A stretch of 64,000 nucleotides of DNA, taken from positions 744,001-808,000 of the forward strand of contig NZ_CP040077.1 of the NCBI RefSeq assembly GCF_005280735.1, read 5' to 3'. The stretch comes from Trinickia violacea (GTDB lineage: Bacteria > Pseudomonadota > Gammaproteobacteria > Burkholderiales > Burkholderiaceae). Shown here piece after piece: positions 17,258 through 24,999 of the stretch; position 1 is the stretch's first letter, and each line of letters opens with the position of its first letter. Both the position numbers and the translations under genes were made by a program. The notes below the pieces were generated by a model. It had not been told where the DNA came from and searched no databases. It worked only from the letters and a program-made list of their open reading frames with translations.

Positions 17258-18378
17258 TATTTCTCTCCAGATTCGGTTACGTTCGATGCGACAAGTGGTC
17301 GAATACCGCGGAAGAACTCGCGTATGAGTGGCTGTTCCGGATTCTTCTGTGCGGTAGCCGCAGAAATGTTCAGGTCCGCCGCGTCGTGCGCGAGTTTGGT
17401 CAGCAACTCCAGCGTTTGCCGACTGGGGTTGTCGAGACTCAGGTGCTTTGCCTGGCCAGTGGGGACATCGGGGTCAATCAGGCGAACATAGCGGACGGGC
17501 CGATTCGCTGTGTCCGCAACGGCTTTCGTGACGTAGTGGTACGCGAAGGATTGCGCGTCGAGCGCAACCTCCACAATGCCAAGGCCGCCTTTCCAGCCGA
17601 GGAGCCCACGACTCCCATCATGGTCACGAAGCGTCTTACCCTTGAAAGGCGGGCAGGTACTGACCGCCATCAGCTCAATCGGTCGCTCGGGCTCCGCCAT
17701 CGTGAGCGCCTCGGTCAACGCCACGAGCGAGGGATTGTTCGCCCACAGGCCGCCGTCGGTGAACCAGTTCACCTGGGCCTTGTCTTCCGGCTTTTCGACG
17801 CGTTTCAGCGGAAAGACAATCGGCGCCGCGGCCGACGCCATACAGACATCAACCAACTTGTAGTTGTCGTCGCGATGCAGGCGGTTTTCCTGGCGGTCGT
17901 GCGGCGTCTTGAACACCCAGGCCTTGTTCGTCTCGACGTTGACCGTTGGAATGCAAAGCGCAATGCCCCGGCGCTCGTACATCTCCTTGACCGTCTCGTC
18001 CTTAAGCACGTCGGCTAGTGCTGCTCGAAGCGCCTCAGGTGCGTTTGCGGGCTTGCGCAAATGCCTGTAAATCCAGCTTAACAACCCCACGCCGCCATCG
18101 GGGACCGGGTGCTGGAAGATACCCGCCGCCTTGTCGCGAAACAGTCGCGCCACTTCGGTAAGGGAGACGCCCGCTGCCAAGGCGACCGCGAGAATCGCCC
18201 CAGTGCTCGTCCCAACAATCATGTCGAACTGCGCACCCAAGTCGAAGTCCGGCACCGGGGCCGCATGGTCCTGGGCTGCAAAGCGGCGCGACAGTTCCGC
18301 AAGAAGAACAGCGGTGTACAGGCCCCGGACGCCACCGCCGTCGAGCGAAAGCACACGGTAGGGATTACTTTCAGTCAT
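17257..18378 (-). CDS. capV: CapV, patatin-like phospholipase effector of CBASS
   Basis: This 373-residue patatin-domain enzyme has the oxyanion motif DGGGVRG (13-19), nucleophile Ser58 in GTSTG, and the dyad Asp208 in TDGGLWANNP. In CBASS, CapV is switched on by the cyclic dinucleotide and degrades membrane phospholipids, killing the infected cell before phage release. It is the first gene of the operon capV-CD-NTase-cap2-cap3 and is preceded by a good promoter. All active-site residues are present, so the system appears functional. Confidence 0.92.
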   Translation of the reverse strand: MTESNPYRVLSLDGGGVRGLYTAVLLAELSRRFAAQDHAAPVPDFDLGAQFDMIVGTSTGAILAVALAAGVSLTEVARLFRDKAAGIFQHPVPDGGVGLLSWIYRHLRKPANAPEALRAALADVLKDETVKEMYERRGIALCIPTVNVETNKAWVFKTPHDRQENRLHRDDNYKLVDVCMASAAAPIVFPLKRVEKPEDKAQVNWFTDGGLWANNPSLVALTEALTMAEPERPIELMAVSTCPPFKGKTLRDHDGSRGLLGWKGGLGIVEVALDAQSFAYHYVTKAVADTANRPVRYVRLIDPDVPTGQAKHLSLDNPSRQTLELLTKLAHDAADLNISAATAQKNPEQPLIREFFRGIRPLVASNVTESGEK

Positions 18379-18411
18379 TCTTCTTATCGTCGGCAGTTTC
18401 GACCGTAAGGA

Positions 18412-18440
18412 CTTTAAGCTGAAGGAAGGTTGACTGTCAA
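18412..18440 (-). promoter_or_regulatory. Promoter of the CBASS operon
   Basis: On the minus strand TTGACA (18440-18435) is a perfect -35 box, followed after 17 bp by TTAAAG (18417-18412), a weak -10. Transcription would start about 25-30 bp before the capV ATG at 18378. Confidence 0.55.
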
Positions 18441-18455
18441 TTAATCACCGTTACA

Positions 18456-18500
18456 GCGCCAAATATGGCGTGTTATCGTGCCTGATAAACGTTATCCACA
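18456..18500. promoter_or_regulatory. Candidate operator cluster and DnaA-box match in the divergent region
   Basis: Between capV and the XRE gene there are two short inverted repeats: CGCC-N6-GGCG (18457-18470) and TTATC-N6-GATAA (18473-18488). These are typical sizes for XRE-type operators. Next to them is one exact DnaA-box 9-mer, TTATCCACA (18492-18500). Sites are seen in the sequence; binding is inferred. Confidence 0.4.
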
Positions 18501-18510
18501 GGTTTTCGCC

Positions 18511-18858
18511 ATGAGCAACTATGAGATATCCAGCTTCGATAGTATGAGCGACATAGAGATAACCCTGGCAATCGGCGACCGTGTACGCGCTGAGCGCATC
18601 AGGCAGAACAAGTCCCAGTTGGAGTTTGCGAGGGTGGCCGGCATCCCACTGAGGACCTACCAGCGATTCGAGCGGGACGGCTCGGGCACCATCGAGACGT
18701 TGGTAGCAGCGCTACGTGCGTGTGAACGCTTACGAGGGCTGCAGGTCGCGTTGCCACAGCCAACATTGCCGGAGCGGCAGACGCCGTTATCTCGACTGAC
18801 GCCACCTCGCGTACGCCGCAAGCTCAAACTCGAAGGCGAGGATGATGTAGACCGCTAG
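18511..18858 (+). CDS. XRE-family helix-turn-helix regulator
   Basis: The protein (115 residues from the Met at 18511; a GTG at 18478 would add 11) carries an XRE/Cro-type HTH in ERIRQNKSQLEFARVAGIPL followed by RTYQRFERDGSG. The rest is a short basic tail. It is divergent from the CBASS operon and co-oriented with the HEPN-like gene downstream, so it may regulate either. A HipB-like antitoxin role was considered, but no HipA follows. Confidence 0.8.
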   Translation: MSNYEISSFDSMSDIEITLAIGDRVRAERIRQNKSQLEFARVAGIPLRTYQRFERDGSGTIETLVAALRACERLRGLQVALPQPTLPERQTPLSRLTPPRVRRKLKLEGEDDVDR

Positions 18859-18880
18859 TGTGTGACGCGCAATAACCAGG

Positions 18881-18907
18881 GCAATGAATTCATCGCGAAT
18901 TCATTGC
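18881..18907. promoter_or_regulatory. 27-bp perfect palindrome, probable operator
   Basis: GCAATGAATTC (18881-18891) is repeated as its exact reverse complement at 18897-18907, separated by ATCGC. Eleven-base perfect arms are unlikely by chance. It sits in the 76-bp gap between the XRE gene and the coherent start of the next gene. It is a good candidate binding site for the XRE protein. There is no T-run, so it is not a terminator. Confidence 0.65.
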
Positions 18908-18934
18908 GTGCGCTCTAGTCTATGGACAAAAACA

Positions 18935-20758
18935 ATGCTCCAAATCAGCACTGGCAAGTTCTTCAACACTGAAGACACGTACAACACGATTCATCGAGGT
19001 GTGCTGTATTCGAACTTCCAGATGCTGCCTGGCGATTGCATCACGACGCAGGCAGGAAGTTTGTCTCCAGCAGCGCGCTGGGGAGATATCGGAACGCTCG
19101 TTTGTGAGGTCATAGAACGCCAGCCGAATGTTCGCGCTGCAGGCGTGATTCTGTCGGTCGGCCCGGATGCATTCATTCACGACTTCGCCGCTGTATCCTC
19201 GTTTTCTCTGCAGCGCTTGCTGACGCCCGACCATGACTTGGCGATGCGCCTGCTCACCACCCAACGACCGCCGTTAGGTATTCCCAAACTTCCCAGGCAA
19301 TACGTATCAAAAATATTTGATATGTCATTGCCGTACGACCACCAGGCTGGCGCGCGACTCTCCACTTTCTTCGGCGACCTGCTCAAGCTCGAGCGCAAAT
19401 CATTCTCCGGCGCAATGAAAGCGATTCGACGATTCGTAACGGCAACGCATCGTTTAGCAGATGACCTGGACCTTGCTTACGCCCTGCTGGTTGCTGCAAT
19501 CGAATCGCTCGCGCAGGAGTTCGACCGTTTCAGCCCTGAGTGGGATGACTACGACCAGAAGAAGCGTAAGCCGATTGACCACGCTCTTGAAGGTGCGCCA
19601 ACTGAAGTCGCGCTCGCCGTTCGCGACGCAATCCTCGGCGCAGAGCATGTCGCTATCGGTCGGAGGTTTCGCGAATTTACCTTGGCTCATCTCGACTCCG
19701 ATTTTTTCCGGCGCGAAACCGAAGGACGAGTAGCGCCAGCAGGTAGAGGCGACCTGGAAGTCGCATTGAAGAATGCATACAACGTTCGTTCAGGCTACGT
19801 TCACACGCTTAAGTCGATACCTCGCCTGCTGGCATCGCCTATGGCACTGACCGACTTGATGCACGTAGACGGGGTACCGCTCCTGACATTTGAAGGGCTC
19901 GCGCGAGTCGCTCGCTCCGTGATTCTTGAGTTTATTTGTCGCGCCCCGAAGACCGAATACGAAGAATTCGCGTATGTGGACGACTTCCCCAATCTACTGC
20001 GCGCACCACTTGCCCCCAGCATGTGGATACATAACGCGGAAGGATATTCCCTCCAGTCTGCCTATTTGTATTTGAACGGATTCTTGCAGCAGGTCGAACA
20101 AGCGCTGCTGAATGCTACGCCAGTCACTGACATCCGCAATGTAACGGCAAAAATCGAGACGCTGTTGCCATCAGTGGCAAAACCTGAGCAACGGCGTCCA
20201 CTAATCGCGCTGCACTTTTGGTTCTCTCACTTCCTGGCAGAGGAGGAAAAATCTCACTCGCGTCAGCGCGTTTCTCATTTCATTAGCGAGTTGCAAACGG
20301 AGTGCCCCGAAGGATTCTTTATGTACGTCTATGGAGGTCAATTGCCGCCTTGGACAGCAAGAAGCTGCGAAGCGATTTTCGAGACATACGTCCGACGTCG
20401 GTACGGAGAAAAGAAACTTAACGTCGGCGCCGTTCTCGGTGCAGCGGGCGCGCTCACCATAGCTGAGATGTATAGACTCGCCGGCGACGATGGTTCTGCA
20501 CGCCGCCTCATAGGCCGGGCGGTCGAAGAATTTCCGGGTATAGCACGGTTGCGAGAGTACGAAGCAAGCCTCGATGATTCAATCTCGCCCATATCATGGT
20601 GGAAGATTCTGTGGCCTGAGCCGCAGTCGAGCACGAGTCCGGCTGCGAGCGAGCGGGCAAAGAAGCTAGCCAAGCTAAATCGACGACTACGACATGCGAA
20701 CCCGGTCGTCGACAATGTACTGCGCCGCTCCTCACCGTCCGTGAAGAAGAAGGGTTAG
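18935..20758 (+). CDS. Large HEPN-motif protein, possible defence effector
   Basis: The start at 18935 (MLQISTGKFFNTEDTYN) is preferred because the other ATG, at 18884, lies inside the 27-bp palindrome. The product has 607 residues. A helical region (LADDLDLAYALLVAAIESLAQ) leads to NVRSGYVHT, where Arg285 and His290 form the R-x4-H pair of HEPN ribonuclease domains. The C-terminal third is helical and ends in a basic Ser/Arg-rich tail. HEPN proteins often act as RNA-cutting toxins in defence systems. I do not know the exact family. It follows an XRE regulator and sits between two defence operons. Confidence 0.65.
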   Translation: MLQISTGKFFNTEDTYNTIHRGVLYSNFQMLPGDCITTQAGSLSPAARWGDIGTLVCEVIERQPNVRAAGVILSVGPDAFIHDFAAVSSFSLQRLLTPDHDLAMRLLTTQRPPLGIPKLPRQYVSKIFDMSLPYDHQAGARLSTFFGDLLKLERKSFSGAMKAIRRFVTATHRLADDLDLAYALLVAAIESLAQEFDRFSPEWDDYDQKKRKPIDHALEGAPTEVALAVRDAILGAEHVAIGRRFREFTLAHLDSDFFRRETEGRVAPAGRGDLEVALKNAYNVRSGYVHTLKSIPRLLASPMALTDLMHVDGVPLLTFEGLARVARSVILEFICRAPKTEYEEFAYVDDFPNLLRAPLAPSMWIHNAEGYSLQSAYLYLNGFLQQVEQALLNATPVTDIRNVTAKIETLLPSVAKPEQRRPLIALHFWFSHFLAEEEKSHSRQRVSHFISELQTECPEGFFMYVYGGQLPPWTARSCEAIFETYVRRRYGEKKLNVGAVLGAAGALTIAEMYRLAGDDGSARRLIGRAVEEFPGIARLREYEASLDDSISPISWWKILWPEPQSSTSPAASERAKKLAKLNRRLRHANPVVDNVLRRSSPSVKKKG

Positions 20759-20815
20759 TTAAAGGTATCGCCGCCGCTTAGAGCGCCATTCGAGGGAAAT
20801 ACGGGGAATAGAACT

Positions 20816-21886
20816 ATGAAAACGCTGAGACTAATCTTGCTGGTTTTCGGCTTCGCGAGTAGTTCCGCAAACGCGATGACGTTCACTGCACCCAAGCACA
20901 ACGTCCCAGACGTCGTGACCTGGATTGACCAACACGGAGACACCACTCGAATCTATGCGGACGGGGAGATAACCGCAACGAGCGCCAACGAATTGGAACA
21001 GTTTGTTCGCGCGAATCACATCGAGAGTGGCATGGTGTTGTTCAACTCCGCTGGCGGCTCGCTTATGGGCGGCGTGGCGTTAGGCGACACCATCAGGAAG
21101 CTCGGATTCGATACCGGCATCGCTACGTACGCTCACGGGGGGATGGTCGCAAGCGGCATCTGCGCGAGTGCGTGCGCCTATGCTTTTGCCGGCGGCCGCG
21201 GCCGATATTATTCTGGCGGCAACACAAGGCTCGGCGTTCACCAGTTCTATTCACAGGGCAATGATATTAGCAACGGCACGAGTCAGGAAGTCAGCGGCAT
21301 GCTGGTCGCCTACCTTCAACGAATGGGCGTCGATGCGTTGGCATTCTCGGCCTCAACTTCGGTTCAGCCCAATGACATTCTTTGGCTGAGCGCAGCGGAA
21401 GCCAGCAGGCTTCACTTCTCAAATAACGGTATCGAGCAAACGACCGCAGAGTTGAAGCAGGTCAAAGGTTCGACGTACCTCCGCGTCGAGCAGAAATACA
21501 CCACCTACAGCGCTCGCTTCATATTCAGCTGTGCTCGCGACGGCCAGTTGCTATTGATGGGGGGCATTGTCACCAATCCCCAAGATTCGAAGCAGAAGTA
21601 TGACTGGGCGACGCAGTCCTTCTTCACTTTCGACGAGCAGACGATTCAAACTAAGCGAAAAGGCAGCGCGAACGATGGCCTTGCCCCGAATGACTCAACT
21701 ATCTGGGTAACGCGCGTTCTCGCGCCCGCGGAGGTCCAGAAGCTATTGACCTCGAAGACCATAACGACTTGGGTGGCGGCGGACGGAGCCGTTGGGAACG
21801 CAGGCGCCGTGGATATCAGTGGAGTTCGCGACAAAATTCGGGATTTCGTCAGCAACTGCAGCTTCTATCCGCAAGTGGGCCAATAG
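20816..21886 (+). CDS. Exported ClpP/crotonase-fold protein (COG3904-like)
   Basis: The 356-residue protein begins with a signal peptide (probable cleavage after SSANA, residue 20). The ClpP-like fold shows in GMVLFNSAGGSL (72-83), a candidate nucleophile Ser118 in GICASACAYAFAGG, and His142 in RLGVHQFYS. This is the order of a serine-type peptidase of the ClpP/SppA clan. Homologues are described only as predicted periplasmic proteins. The C-terminal 150 residues are of unknown fold. The substrate is not known, and its link to the flanking defence operons may be chance. Confidence 0.7.
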   Translation: MKTLRLILLVFGFASSSANAMTFTAPKHNVPDVVTWIDQHGDTTRIYADGEITATSANELEQFVRANHIESGMVLFNSAGGSLMGGVALGDTIRKLGFDTGIATYAHGGMVASGICASACAYAFAGGRGRYYSGGNTRLGVHQFYSQGNDISNGTSQEVSGMLVAYLQRMGVDALAFSASTSVQPNDILWLSAAEASRLHFSNNGIEQTTAELKQVKGSTYLRVEQKYTTYSARFIFSCARDGQLLLMGGIVTNPQDSKQKYDWATQSFFTFDEQTIQTKRKGSANDGLAPNDSTIWVTRVLAPAEVQKLLTSKTITTWVAADGAVGNAGAVDISGVRDKIRDFVSNCSFYPQVGQ

Positions 21887-21999
21887 TCGCGCATTCCGAA
21901 ACGACGTTCATCACGCACAGCCGCGCGTAAGCCTCGCCAGGTAGCTTGACGTGCTGACACCATGACTCTCGCCGTAAACCGCTACTCCGCCAAGCGTGC

Positions 22000-22665
22000 C
22001 TAGACTTCGAGGGTCAGCTGCACCTGAGCCGGCGCCGCAGCCCGACGCCATAGCCAAGCGTCGAACTCTCGTCGCGGTAATGAAAGAAGGTCGGCTGCGC
22101 AGCAGAAGGATTTGCGCAGGAAGTGATAGTCGTCGTTCTTAACCCCAACCGTCTTCGCAAACGTCCTTACGTGACGGTCCACAGCGATGGCGTCGATACC
22201 AACGAGACACGCCATGTAGTCCACGGTCTTCGGGCCGATTCCGTTGACAGTCTGAATCGCATCGCAAAACTCCTCAGATGCCAGACCGGCGCGCAAATCC
22301 TCAACGTCTTCGATTCCCCACCTTTGCAAGAAGATGACCAGCGCTTCGAAGCGAGTCACCTTCTCATGGTGGCGCCAGTTCAGGAACTCACCTGTCTTGC
22401 CGTCTTGAATCAGCGCGACCAACGAAGAAATCGTGAGGCGATTCGGATGTGCCCGCAGGATGGCCAATACCCGCGGACGCACAACAGTCGTGTAGTTGAG
22501 CCCCGCCTGGAGCACGGAATCTGCGAGAACGGCTCCCAGGTGCTCGCACGTAGCACGCGGGTGTTTCTCCTCGAAGAGCGCGCCTTCATCCTTCGCATGG
22601 TCGGCGATACGACGCGCTGCGAGCAACACCTCGATGGCGGCCCCTTTAGCTCCGGTCCTGCTCAT
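22000..22665 (-). CDS. HhH-GPD DNA glycosylase-like protein (QueC module)
   Basis: The start at 22665 is fixed by an ATGA overlap with the stop of the upstream QueC-like gene. The 221-residue protein has the helix-hairpin-helix VNGIGPKTVDYM (140-151) with Lys146 at the lyase position of endonuclease III. The essential Asp163 follows in AVDRHVRTF. No iron-sulfur cysteines follow. It is closer in shape to OGG-type or compact HhH glycosylases than to Nth. It should remove a modified base from DNA, or a base from a nucleoside. It is the last gene of the four-gene module. Confidence 0.8.
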   Translation of the reverse strand: MSRTGAKGAAIEVLLAARRIADHAKDEGALFEEKHPRATCEHLGAVLADSVLQAGLNYTTVVRPRVLAILRAHPNRLTISSLVALIQDGKTGEFLNWRHHEKVTRFEALVIFLQRWGIEDVEDLRAGLASEEFCDAIQTVNGIGPKTVDYMACLVGIDAIAVDRHVRTFAKTVGVKNDDYHFLRKSFCCAADLLSLPRREFDAWLWRRAAAPAQVQLTLEV

Positions 22666-23282
22666 ACTAACTTCGCCTCTTTCAATGCGTTCAGGCGCTC
22701 GACGCAGTTCGGACATGCGCCGCACGGAAACTGTGCAGACGCCTGGCACGAGTAGGTTCGTCCGATAGGCACGCCAAGCTCCGCGGCCACCAGCGCCACA
22801 TCGGCCTTGGATGAATCGCGGAACGGCGAGTGAAAACGAACGGGGCCGATGCTCGATGTGAGTCCGTCGAGACTGTTCATAAATGCGGCAGTACAGTCAA
22901 TTTCTTTGGCGTGGTTGCTGTTGATGAAGCCAGTATAGACATCCAGAATACCGACAGTCTGTGCGCGCGCCGCAGCAGCGGCGAAGAACAGCATCGTTCG
23001 GTACGGGATGTACAAGTCGTCGTCCTTGACCTCTTCACTCCAGAGGTCAGCCTCGCGAATCAGCCGTGACTGCGAACCTCTGAAGATGTCCGATATGTTG
23101 AAGCGCTCAGGCCGCTGCATATCGGCGGGCAAGACTTCGTTAACGCGACTCCACTCGACTTCTACGCAATGTTGCCCGTAGTCAAAGAAAATTGGTACGA
23201 CTTCGACGCCGGTTGCCGCAAGCTGGAACCCAACGGTCGTTGAATCGAGCCCTCCGGAGGCCAGGAGAAGCGCTTTTTTCAT
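22662..23282 (-). CDS. Divergent QueC-like ATP-dependent deazaguanine enzyme
   Basis: The 206-residue protein starts at 23282 (MKKALLLASGGLDSTT), in ATGA overlap with the gene upstream. It has the PP-loop ATPase motif SGGLDS (9-14) and the zinc site Cys179, Cys187, Cys190, Cys193, as in QueC, which makes preQ0 from 7-carboxy-7-deazaguanine. Motifs around the base are altered: YIPYRT replaces the usual VPGRN. The segment GFINSNHAKEIDCT differs from the normal substrate-binding region. It is therefore probably not the housekeeping QueC but a relative, like those in type IV CBASS and the Qat system. Confidence 0.85.
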   Translation of the reverse strand: MKKALLLASGGLDSTTVGFQLAATGVEVVPIFFDYGQHCVEVEWSRVNEVLPADMQRPERFNISDIFRGSQSRLIREADLWSEEVKDDDLYIPYRTMLFFAAAAARAQTVGILDVYTGFINSNHAKEIDCTAAFMNSLDGLTSSIGPVRFHSPFRDSSKADVALVAAELGVPIGRTYSCQASAQFPCGACPNCVERLNALKEAKLV

Positions 23283-24610
23283 TGCGATTCCGCCCTCAAT
23301 TTGGCAAGCGCGACGAAGGTGCCGTTGAGGCACGCATCAAGGTCCGCGGAGTATACCGAACTTCCGACGACGACCATCGTGTTCTCATTTTCCTTCCGAG
23401 GGTCGTAGGTGACGACAGGCTTCCCGAGCGCGATTGCCATGCCGATTTCGACCAGCGTTCCCGGGTCACGACCGAGAGGAACTGCGAAGACAGCGTCGCA
23501 TTCCTTCAGCAGCGCGTAGTCCACGTGATACGCGCGATGCAGGTCCGCCATACCCGCGGGGCGCTTCAGTTCTCCGTTCTCCTGTATTGGCCGCCGCACG
23601 CTGAAGTTATGGTATGCGAGGCTCGCCGTAGCGCGGTCAAGTTCCGGCTTATCGACATACGAGAAATCCGGGCCTGCCAGATAAATGGAGTAACGTGGTC
23701 GGTCGTGCCACGGAAGTACGGTCCCACCCAGCGCTTGCAGCACATCCAACGAAAGCAGGAACCCGCGCTCCACATCGCGCTTGATGTCATCAGGAAACGT
23801 CGTCTGCGAGTACACTGTCGCAGCCTGGCACCCGCGCCACGCCGCTTCAGTCCATCCCTTGTGAGAGAGACCCACCATCACAGCGGAATAGACGTCGCCC
23901 ACCCCGACGGAGTTGATGGTGTTACCTAGCGTTGCAGGTATCTCTTCGACGCGGCCATCGCGCAAATCAAAGAGCCGGCTGCCGCCACGATTCTCCTTGA
24001 GCAGGAACACCTCCGGTGACAGCGTCTTCACCGCGTCCATCAACCCATCAACGTAGTCCTTACCTAGCTTCTCGAACAGCGAAGACGATGTCGAGATGAT
24101 GACCGCCTGCACGCGCCCTCTGAACACCTCGAGCGACGACAGGTCCTCGAGGTCGTATGCGATGTCGAACGAAAAACGAGCGTCCCTGGAAAACGTGCTG
24201 GCAAGTGTGCCGATATCGAATCGGCCGGGGAAGACGACAACCTTCTGGTAAGCATCGAGGCTCGGCAGCGGGTCGTGGAATTGCACTACCTTGGTGTCGC
24301 GCATCAAGTCTTCGTAGCCTTGATGCGAAACCTCCGTCGCGTCACCAATGAGGATGACGTTCGGAGCGCCGATGACGTCACCAAGCCATATGAACTCATC
24401 GCACCCGCATTCCGCTAGATAGCGCTTCGCTTCGTCAACGAGGTATTGCGGACAAAACGCCGCCACGGAGTAGTTGAGCCCTGCGGCCCATAACCCCCTC
24501 GCGGCATGACCTACACCACCCAAACGAAGCTTGCACTTTGCACCGTGCTGAGCGAGCGTGAAGTCAACAACTAGCTCGCCAACAATCAGAACTGCATCCG
24601 CTTGGGCCAT
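23279..24610 (-). CDS. PfkB-type kinase fused to a nucleoside 2-deoxyribosyltransferase
   Basis: The 443-residue fusion has an N-terminal PfkB/ribokinase domain: GGVGHAARGLWAAGL (31-45) and the catalytic loop NSVGVGDVYSA with Asp239. The C-terminal domain (about 306-443) resembles nucleoside 2-deoxyribosyltransferase: YSIYLAGPDF, ECDAVFAVPLGRDPGT, and the nucleophile Glu388 in GTLVEIGMA. Together they suggest work on a nucleoside: base exchange or release plus phosphorylation. It sits between the small Gly-Ser-leader gene and the QueC-like gene, with two bases separating it from the former and an overlap with the latter. Confidence 0.8.
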   Translation of the reverse strand: MAQADAVLIVGELVVDFTLAQHGAKCKLRLGGVGHAARGLWAAGLNYSVAAFCPQYLVDEAKRYLAECGCDEFIWLGDVIGAPNVILIGDATEVSHQGYEDLMRDTKVVQFHDPLPSLDAYQKVVVFPGRFDIGTLASTFSRDARFSFDIAYDLEDLSSLEVFRGRVQAVIISTSSSLFEKLGKDYVDGLMDAVKTLSPEVFLLKENRGGSRLFDLRDGRVEEIPATLGNTINSVGVGDVYSAVMVGLSHKGWTEAAWRGCQAATVYSQTTFPDDIKRDVERGFLLSLDVLQALGGTVLPWHDRPRYSIYLAGPDFSYVDKPELDRATASLAYHNFSVRRPIQENGELKRPAGMADLHRAYHVDYALLKECDAVFAVPLGRDPGTLVEIGMAIALGKPVVTYDPRKENENTMVVVGSSVYSADLDACLNGTFVALAKLRAESQ

Positions 24611-24612
24611 GG

Positions 24613-24999
24613 CTATTGCGGACCGAAGTCAGCCTCCACGGTAGGAACCGGCTTCTCCGCCGACGACTTCACGAGGCCGACATACGTAATGCCGCTTGCT
24701 AGACATGCGGCGAGATAATTCAACGCTGTTGGTAGCGCTCCGACTTTCACACCGTTCACATCGACCGCGAAGATGCGCTTCTTGTCAAAGACGATGCCCA
24801 ACTGGTCGCCTGCAGCAGGAACTTTCTTAAACTGAGAATAGAAATCGCACTGACCGACATCTTCCAACAGAGTCGCGAAGGCCTGTTTGCATTTGTCGAC
24901 GCCGCTCGCGCCGCCTGCCATGCCAGTTCCGTCCCCCGCGACTTCCTTGGCCTTCGTACCAGGATAGTCCGAAAAATTACCCGAGCCTGAGCTTCCCAT
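24613..24999 (-). CDS. Small protein with Met-Gly-Ser-Ser leader, first gene of the QueC module
   Basis: The start at 24999 has a G-rich ribosome-binding site (ACGGGGGCACT) and gives a 128-residue protein beginning MGSSGSGNFSDYPGTKA. Removal of Met would expose an N-terminal glycine on a flexible Gly/Ser leader. The rest is a compact alpha/beta-looking domain with Cys37, Cys51 and Cys99. I cannot name the family. Small partner proteins also accompany QueC-like enzymes in the Qat system (QatB). By analogy this could be the protein substrate or scaffold of the module; that is inference. Confidence 0.7.
   Translation of the reverse strand: MGSSGSGNFSDYPGTKAKEVAGDGTGMAGGASGVDKCKQAFATLLEDVGQCDFYSQFKKVPAAGDQLGIVFDKKRIFAVDVNGVKVGALPTALNYLAACLASGITYVGLVKSSAEKPVPTVEADFGPQ

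Noticed and set aside
18492..18500. Replication origin suggested by a perfect DnaA box
   Set aside because: Only one box, no AT-rich unwinding region and no replication genes nearby.
18511..20758. HipBA-type toxin-antitoxin pair
   Set aside because: The regulator is XRE-like, but the following protein has no HipA kinase motifs and instead shows a HEPN pair.
22662..24610. Housekeeping queuosine biosynthesis locus
   Set aside because: No queD, queE or folE is present, the QueC substrate motifs are altered, and the neighbours are a kinase-transferase fusion and a DNA glycosylase.
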